DNA of 14,426 nt from Phoronis ovalis (lineage: Eukaryota > Phoronida > Phoronidae). Shown here in pieces: positions 9,179 through 14,426 of this stretch. Position 1 is the stretch's first letter. Each line of letters opens with the position of its first letter. The stretch is taken from assembly GCA_028565635.1 (NCBI GenBank), contig JAOXYB010032463.1, positions 1 to 14,426 of the forward strand, read 5' to 3'. The position numbers and the translations under genes were made by a program. The notes beneath the pieces are model-generated. The model saw only the letters and a program-made list of their open reading frames with translations. It searched no databases and had not been told where the DNA came from.

Positions 9179-9270
9179 GGAACTACTAAAAGGCAGCCAC
9201 CAAAGTGTCACCATTTACCGTTGCATTAAATGTAAAGAAGCAATTCGATGCCCACTAGACCAATCTAAAA
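9163..9270 (+). promoter_or_regulatory. GLMN 5' leader: splice acceptor and last leader exon
   Basis: AATTAATTTCTTACAG ends at 9178 and fits a 3' splice site. It suggests a leader exon from 9179 to the ATG at 9271. The leader holds a minimal start-stop ATGTAA at 9230-9235 and a six-codon ORF, ATG CCC ACT AGA CCA ATC TAA, at 9248-9268. The second ends two bases before the main start. The donor and first exon are not identified. Confidence 0.5.
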
Positions 9271-11070
9271 ATGGCAGAAGATAAGGGTACAGAACTGTTG
9301 GCATTGATTAAGAAACATTTTGAAGATAATAATGTTACAGAAATCAGAGAAAATTTATTTAAAGCAGAAAATCAAGAACTTATAACTGTTATTGGTTGGG
9401 ATTTAGTTCCAGAAGTTAGTTCACATCTGACAGAAAGCAATTCTGATGGTAAACCCGAAATTGTACAAGTTTCGAAAGATATATTAGACCATCTGGCCAA
9501 GACTGGTAATGCAAAAGAACTCCTGTTAGCATTTCTTGAACAAGTAGATATGTTTAAAGATGATATTAAATTTAAAGCACTGGTGACACCAATTCAGACT
9601 GTTCTTCTACGATTACCAGCTAAGCGGCAGCATTCGCTAGACATCACACTGGAAACTTTATACGCTCATATACAAGAACTTCCCAAGCCTACTGAATATA
9701 ACTTGGAAGGAGAAGAGAAATATTTCATTGATACTGATCCTATAGTGTCCAGAATTAGTGATGTTGTATCTGTCATGCTGAATTTTCTTCAACCATTTGT
9801 TGATGAAGTTGTTGCTAAAAGACAGGATGTTGTAGATTCTGATATGCTTGACACACAAATTCTTGGGCAACGACAAAAGCTTATTTATTTTTTGTTTCGT
9901 ATGCTATCTCATCCTTTAGTTTATGCTGACTTGAGCTTTGATGATACTGATCCTAATGCTACAGAATCCAACTTGAGACTCTGTGCGGAAATGCTAATGT
10001 TGTTTTTAGGAAAACTGCACGGAAATTTTGCAAATGTGTTACTTGATATACGAAGTCAGAACTCATTGCTTGAATCCAAAAGAATTGAAAACAATGAAGA
10101 TGAGAGTGAAGATAGATCTTTGGCAGAAGAGAGTATCTCTAACCTTGCATTGGGATGTTTTAACTATCTTCTGCATAGTGAACACATGTCTGTTGTGTAT
10201 TATCCAGCTGTATTCACCAGTCAGTATGTACTGAAGTCATGTCTAAAGGATGTTATAATTTTATTGAAAAGACAAGAAATATCTGTCAACCATAAAGGGG
10301 TAATGTTAGCTAAAAGCTTAATCAACCGTTTGCCAAGGGATACTCTGACAGAATGTTCCTTTGAGAATAGTAATTACACTGATTTTCTTCAAAGCTTGGT
10401 TCCGGTCATGACATTATGTCCTGATAAGGAAGTGCGACAAAAAGCAGTTCAGATTCTCCCTAAATTTTTGTCTTGTTTTACTGTAAAAGGTCGTTATCGA
10501 TTTTTGCTGTTTCTTTTGAATAACACATCGCATGCAGGTGTTATGGGATATGTTATTCATTTATTGAAAGAGGAGATAAATCAGAACTTAGCTGCTCCAA
10601 TGCCAAATGAAATTTTCATTGGGAAATCTGCTGAGAAAATTTTAAAATATCCGTTTTTATTACCTGATGGTGCTACAACAGACTTACTCGACCAGTCAGA
10701 CAAAATATTGGCTTCACTAAATTTGTTACGATATCTTTTGATTAGAGACAAATCAGACATTAATGTAACACACATTTGGAATCTTGTACCTGATATTGAT
10801 CATAAACTGCTGTTACCATTGCGTACCGGAATTGATATGTCTCGAGCACATTACCAGTTGGAACTGCAGAACCTGAAACAGGGTGGAAATGAAACAGAAA
10901 ACTTTGAAAGACTATCCGTTACAGTTGGTGGGCAAAATTTGCCATCAATGCAAAAAGAACAGCAAGTTCAAGTTATGCATATGGCTCTTCATACATTTGA
11001 CATGATTGATAGTGTTTTAAGTAGAGTAAATGAGTTGATTGATTCCAATAAACAGTTGGTTTCAGGATGA
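9271..11070 (+). CDS. GLMN: Glomulin (GLMN/FAP68), complete, intronless coding sequence
   Basis: This is a 599-residue all-helical, HEAT-like repeat protein; human glomulin is about 594. In the known family, glomulin binds the RING protein RBX1 through its C-terminal half and blocks E2 access, restraining cullin-RING ligases. FKBP12 and MET binding have also been reported. Conserved blocks seen in order are GWDLV (42-46), AKELLLAFLEQ (about 81-91), VMTLCP (379-384), LLPDGATTDLL (463-473) running into LASLNLLRYLLIRDK, LLPLRTGIDMSRAHY (514-528), and a C-terminal segment ending ALHTFDMIDSVLSRVNELI. The C-terminal half is clearly the better conserved. The start is well set: TAG lies in frame at 9256-9258, and the ATG context AAAAATGG is favourable. 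Human GLMN is split into many exons, whereas here the whole protein is one exon, suggesting a retrocopy or wholesale intron loss. The frame is intact, so it is probably functional. Confidence 0.93.
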   Translation: MAEDKGTELLALIKKHFEDNNVTEIRENLFKAENQELITVIGWDLVPEVSSHLTESNSDGKPEIVQVSKDILDHLAKTGNAKELLLAFLEQVDMFKDDIKFKALVTPIQTVLLRLPAKRQHSLDITLETLYAHIQELPKPTEYNLEGEEKYFIDTDPIVSRISDVVSVMLNFLQPFVDEVVAKRQDVVDSDMLDTQILGQRQKLIYFLFRMLSHPLVYADLSFDDTDPNATESNLRLCAEMLMLFLGKLHGNFANVLLDIRSQNSLLESKRIENNEDESEDRSLAEESISNLALGCFNYLLHSEHMSVVYYPAVFTSQYVLKSCLKDVIILLKRQEISVNHKGVMLAKSLINRLPRDTLTECSFENSNYTDFLQSLVPVMTLCPDKEVRQKAVQILPKFLSCFTVKGRYRFLLFLLNNTSHAGVMGYVIHLLKEEINQNLAAPMPNEIFIGKSAEKILKYPFLLPDGATTDLLDQSDKILASLNLLRYLLIRDKSDINVTHIWNLVPDIDHKLLLPLRTGIDMSRAHYQLELQNLKQGGNETENFERLSVTVGGQNLPSMQKEQQVQVMHMALHTFDMIDSVLSRVNELIDSNKQLVSG

Positions 11071-11307
11071 ATTACCAAGATCTCTATAATTACACACCTC
11101 CAACATTTGATTCATAAGTTTAAAATCTAAGTTCCTTTCTACACATATACAGTTAGTTGCATGCAACTGATTAAATGTGTCATATTTTCTTTGTCAAAAG
11201 TGACTAGTTATTAAATAGTAATCCAAAGTTGAGTTGTTGTATGTGACAATAATTTCCTTTGGACATGTTACTTCATCAAACTACACAGTGTGCATAGAGC
11301 TAATAAA
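11071..11307 (+). terminator. GLMN 3' UTR with poly(A) signal
   Basis: A canonical AATAAA lies at 11302-11307, about 230 bases after the GLMN stop. The sequence after it (GCCTTGTTATATATAATTGC) is T- and TG-containing, as expected for cleavage and polyadenylation. No residual poly(A) tract marking a retroinsertion is evident. Confidence 0.6.
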
Positions 11308-11777
11308 GAGAAAGCCTTGTTATATATAATTGCTGTTAAATTTTATGTTAAGATTTCAAGATTAAATAATTAATATAGAAATATTTGAACTTTCTGGTGT
11401 TTTCTTTTATAACTAAATTGTTCGTCAGTTTGGCATGTCCACATTTGTAAGCAACCATTATTGTTTCAATTGATATTGGCTGTTGGTAATTATATTTCTA
11501 AAAAAGCTAAATTTTTACTACAGCCAACAATATTCAACTTATTATGCACCATTGACATGATATATAATTGATATTAAGTATAAATTGTGCTCAAAGAGGC
11601 AACAGAGTTGGTTGCACTGTATGAGAGAACAGCTGGTATCTAGAACTAGACAGCAAAGAATCTAATTTGCTAAATTTTGCTTTTTGGCTTCTAAATTTGT
11701 ATTAACGAAAGAAGCCACAAAATAGTTTCAGTTCCTGGAATGAGTTGTCAAATGAAATCGGTCGTTTTGATTTATAG
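11308..11777 (+). other. Spacer between GLMN and COQ9, ending in a COQ9 splice acceptor
   Basis: The stretch ends in TTTTGATTTATAG, the acceptor for the first visible COQ9 exon. COQ9 needs an upstream coding exon that leaves one base over (phase 1). The best donor here, GTAAGC at 11447, follows an ATG at 11435 but is in the wrong phase. Phase-compatible options such as ATG 11175 with donor GTGACT at 11200 are weak and overlap the GLMN 3' UTR. No convincing first exon or CpG-rich promoter is seen. Confidence 0.4.
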
Positions 11778-11939
11778 GTCTACGGCTATTCTCTGGTACC
11801 ACATCAAGACAATGCCAACAGCCAGCAGCTGGTGAAACGGCATCAGAAGAGAAAGCTTATGAAGTGAGGGAGAGAATCCTTGAAGCAGCATTAAAATATG
11901 TTCATGAACACGGATGGTCAAAGAATGCTTTGGCAGCAG
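11778..11939 (+). CDS. COQ9: COQ9 first visible exon
   Basis: The exon enters with two bases completing a codon. It encodes presequence-like [19 protein letters not shown] and then the first TetR-like helix, [20 protein letters not shown], ending ALAAG. The donor is GTGAAT. An in-frame TGA at 11768-11770 rules out simple extension upstream, so a spliced earlier exon is required. Confidence 0.85.
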
Positions 11940-14180
11940 GTGAATTTTTGATAGATTTTAAATTATACTTTTAAAGAATTGATTAAATTGAATTAAAAAA
12001 GGGGAGTCAATTCAACTAAATTAAATGGAGTTGTAATTTTAATAGGATCGTTGCTTGTTTAATCATTCCAGGGGCAGAAGAAGTAGGATTTCCTGGAATA
12101 GCCCATGGCATGTTTTCTGATGGTGGCGTAGAATTAGTTCATCATTTCTACAGGTCAAAAAACATGGAATTGTCTAAACATTTAGCAGAAGAATTACTGG
12201 CAACCCAAGATAACCCCGAATGGTAACATTAACATAGTGTGGTATACGTGATGCTACGTAGCTGACACTTTGCAGTGAATCCATGTTGTCACTTTATTTG
12301 TATTTCATATTTCCGTGAATGTTTTCAAATTCGATTTCTATCGTTTTCGTTAATTTGTGGTTTTAGTATTTTATACCATGTAACGTTTGGAAATTTAGTA
12401 AGTTGCATTGTAATATAAATTGTAAACTAAAAATTGTGTGATTATAATGTTAACTCAGAGATTAGTCTAGTTCTTGTTAATAGCTTTTTTAAATATTTTT
12501 TATGAAGTTAGAGCTGTTTTTTTTTCAGGAAAAAGTCTACTGGAAAATTTGTACGAGATGCCCTTGAAACAAGACTGAGAATGCTTATTCCATTTTTGGA
12601 TGTTTGGCCACAGGTAAAAGTGAACCGAAATTTTAATACATTTATATAAAATAAACAAAATTTAAGGACAATTTAAATTATTCCACAGAAGTATTATATG
12701 TAAGCTTTGAACACTATCCAGTCTGACATCATCATCATCAATGCTGGCAACTTTTGTTGGAATCAGGATTTTAGACTGGGCTCAACCTGTATAAAGTTTG
12801 TCTTATATTAGTACCTTTTTCCACACTGACATATTTCTACCCAAATTGCCTACACTATTGATAAATTACAATTTTTTAACTGAGTTTGTGTAACTTATAT
12901 TTATAGTCATATTATTTTTGTTTAAAAGAAGGGCACCAAAATTTCTACTTTTACTACTGTACTAAAAATGGGTAATTTATTGATATTAGTGTTATAAATG
13001 GAAGAAATAAGAGTAAACTTGTCAGCTAACAATATGTTTCATCCTCGTATAACTAGTCTTCTAGCTTGTACACAGGCTACGGGGATTGGTACCTTGTTCT
13101 CAATTACACTACTGCTAAAAAAAATAATAAATACGATGAAAGACTCCTTTATGACCTGAAAACTTCCCTAAAAAGTAATTGAAGAAGCTTACGTTAGATT
13201 CATAAAAAAACTGTTGGCCACTGATTCCTGTTTACACATTGCCTTGAAGGCTATGGGATTGCTGTCTCTACCACAGAATGCCCCAACAGCATTACAAAAC
13301 CTGGTGAATTTAACAGATGAAGTATGGTATCATGCCGGGGACAGATCAACAGATGTAAGACTGTAATTTTTCTGTAAGACACGATTATTTAGTTCTTATA
13401 TAAAGTACTCTGCACTAATTGCTCTTCATTACTTAGTAGTCAGTATTGCATGTTGAACACTGATTATGCCTCCTCCACAAACATTAATTATGTGCACTCT
13501 TATTCCGTAACAATGTACATAAATTGATTTTTCGAACAGCTTTCCAACAAAAGCAATATTTGAGCAATGGATTACAATTACGTACATGTAAACAATCAGA
13601 AATTGTACACAGGTAGTATTGTGTGGTGTGTTTTATGAATAAATAAACCCGCTAAAACACCAATGTTCTTTTTTGTATTCCAGTTTAATTGGTATAGTAA
13701 AAGAGCTTCCTTAGCATTTGTTTATAAGAGTTCTGAATTGAGCATGCTACAGGACAAATCCGAAGACTTTGAAAACACATGGTTATTCTTGGACAGACGT
13801 CTTCAAGATATTTTAGTTGCTGGTAGAGTATTTAGCAAGGTCAGTTTCAAAATTAACTGTTGTTTTATAACAGGCATCACTTCATTAAATAAACTTAACA
13901 CCTGTTGATCCAGATATTACCAGTACTCAATGATGTCTTGTTTTTTTCAAATAAACAAATTCAATTAAAAATGGTATCAGATTGTTCGTTTTAAAGTCAC
14001 TCTTTTATAAGTTAAGTTCCCTAAATTATAAATCGAATTCGTAAGAGATTAGTCCTGTAAGAGAAAGCAGGTAGAGATGCTGGCAACAGTAACAAATTTA
14101 TAGTTATTCATGTTTGTATGTTTCAGGTTGAGCAGTCATCAGATATCCTATGGAATGCCTTCACAACAGCCTCTATACTG
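11778..14180 (+). CDS. COQ9: COQ9, mitochondrial ubiquinone biosynthesis lipid-binding protein (partial)
   Basis: COQ9 is a TetR-like-fold protein of the mitochondrial matrix side. It binds isoprenoid lipid and presents the quinone precursor to the hydroxylase COQ7 within the coenzyme Q complex. Six exons are recognisable: 11778-11939, 12072-12222, 12529-12613, 13250-13354, 13684-13839 and 14127-14180. All have GT-AG borders and matching phases, for about 237 codons (human COQ9 is about 318). Strong family matches are the [20 protein letters not shown] helix, [19 protein letters not shown] and [15 protein letters not shown]. The first coding exon, with the start codon and most of the transit peptide, is missing; the visible start [14 protein letters not shown] still looks like presequence. 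The short last exon, which completes the membrane-binding C-terminal helix, lies past the window. No frame break is seen. Confidence 0.95.
12072..12222 (+). CDS. COQ9: COQ9 second visible exon
   Basis: It encodes [20 protein letters not shown] and [10 protein letters not shown], corresponding to the helix-turn-helix part of the TetR-like fold (human AEGAQSLGL..MFGKDGSELILHF). It leaves two bases over and joins the next exon to give tryptophan. The donor is GTAACA. Confidence 0.85.
12529..12613 (+). CDS. COQ9: COQ9 third visible exon
   Basis: It encodes [20 protein letters not shown] followed by PFLDVWPQ. This is the most strongly conserved COQ9 helix (human [21 protein letters not shown]). 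The acceptor has a long T tract and CAG; the donor is GTAAAA. Confidence 0.92.
12614..13249. other. COQ9 largest intron
   Basis: This 636-base intron has no coding signature. It contains a short CATCATCATCATC tract near 12728. Its acceptor, TTGCCTTGAAG, has a weak pyrimidine tract but joins the flanking exons exactly where human COQ9 continues ([13 protein letters not shown] against WPR/ALSILMLPHN). Confidence 0.6.
13250..13354 (+). CDS. COQ9: COQ9 fourth visible exon
   Basis: It encodes [20 protein letters not shown] and then [15 protein letters not shown], phase 0 at both ends. The [10 protein letters not shown] segment leads into the region that in human COQ9 contacts COQ7. The donor is GTAAGA. 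Confidence 0.92.
13684..13839 (+). CDS. COQ9: COQ9 fifth visible exon
   Basis: It encodes [40 protein letters not shown] and [12 protein letters not shown], phase 0 at both ends. The FNWY and DFENTW motifs are diagnostic for COQ9. The acceptor TTTTTTGTATTCCAG and donor GTCAGT are good. Confidence 0.94.
14127..14180 (+). CDS. COQ9: COQ9 sixth visible exon
   Basis: It encodes [18 protein letters not shown] (18 codons, phase 0), the start of the amphipathic C-terminal helix region. The donor is GTAATT. The terminal exon is not in the remaining 246 bases. Confidence 0.8.
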
Positions 14181-14351
14181 GTAATTGTTTTAATAATAAT
14201 GTAATGTCACTTACATTACCGGTACTGTTTCTAAGGTTTTATTTCTTTGTAAAAGTACATTTACCTTTGCTCGACCATGAGAAACATTCTTCTGTTATCA
14301 TATCAACCAAGTCTGCTTCAATAAAGCACATTAATTCAGTCCAATATCATG

Positions 14352-14426
14352 AGGGCTGTTCCAGTAAAAAAAGTGGGGGAGGGGGGGGAAGGCACTTTCA
14401 TTTTATACCCACCACCCATAATTTTT
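14352..14426. repeat. Probable dispersed repeat start with G-rich run, cut by the window end
   Basis: GGGCTGTTCCAGTAAAAAAA is followed by a G-rich run, GGGGGAGGGGGGGG, at about 14375-14388. The sequence type resembles short dispersed repeats common in invertebrate introns. The far end is missing, so an inverted terminus cannot be checked. The G tracts could allow a G-quadruplex. Confidence 0.3.

Noticed and set aside
9658-9876. Minus-strand and alternative-frame ORFs within GLMN (also 10028-10234 and 10581-10775)
   Set aside because: They are shadows of the well-conserved glomulin frame.
11621-11665. ATG with MREQLVSRTRQQRI as a possible COQ9 mitochondrial start
   Set aside because: The only donor (GTATCT after CTG) leaves phase 0, which does not match the phase 1 required by the exon at 11778.
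11752-11835. ATG reading through the COQ9 acceptor without splicing
   Set aside because: It is in a different frame from COQ9 and hits a stop within the exon; the COQ9 frame has an in-frame TGA at 11768.

Overview
This window looks like nuclear DNA from an invertebrate animal. It is AT-rich and gene-sparse, with GT-AG introns of about 130-640 bp and long stretches of degenerate repeats. No bacterial operons, phage genes or CRISPR are present. The repeat style, and two animal-type genes that are recognisable but diverged from vertebrate versions, suggest a marine invertebrate, perhaps a lophotrochozoan such as a mollusc. That placement is inference only.

The left part (1-4500) is repeat-dominated. 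Positions 1-1140 hold loosely related, diverged AT-rich repeats. A cleaner higher-order tandem array occupies about 1144-3213. It is built of two alternating subunit types (about 308-328 bp and 216-239 bp) and carries a recurring everted TGACCT/AGGTCA motif. Two old copies of the same family lie at about 3910-4165 and 4313-4500. Between the array and these copies, on the minus strand, sits a 99-bp exon (3724-3822) encoding exactly one ankyrin repeat. It shows that an otherwise unseen gene runs leftward here. A second, ambiguous minus-strand exon candidate lies at 3417-3517.

The middle part (4500-9180) has no gene I can support. It holds a composite minisatellite region (about 7240-8000, units of about 32 and 30 bp), a nested foldback (8116-8173), an 81-bp exon-like stretch (8402-8482) and a perfect CRE palindrome (8745-8752).

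The right part carries two plus-strand genes. Glomulin (GLMN) is encoded by one uninterrupted 599-codon reading frame (9271-11070). It has a probable spliced 5' leader with two tiny upstream ORFs and a poly(A) signal at 11302. COQ9, the ubiquinone-biosynthesis lipid-binding protein of mitochondria, follows with six recognisable exons (11778-14180). Its first coding exon was not found and its last exon lies beyond the window. GLMN (ubiquitin-ligase control) and COQ9 (coenzyme Q synthesis) have no known joint function. The interesting point is structural: an intronless GLMN lies just upstream of, and possibly inside intron 1 of, an intron-rich COQ9. I see no coherent new molecular system; the points worth a second look are the repeat architecture and this gene arrangement.
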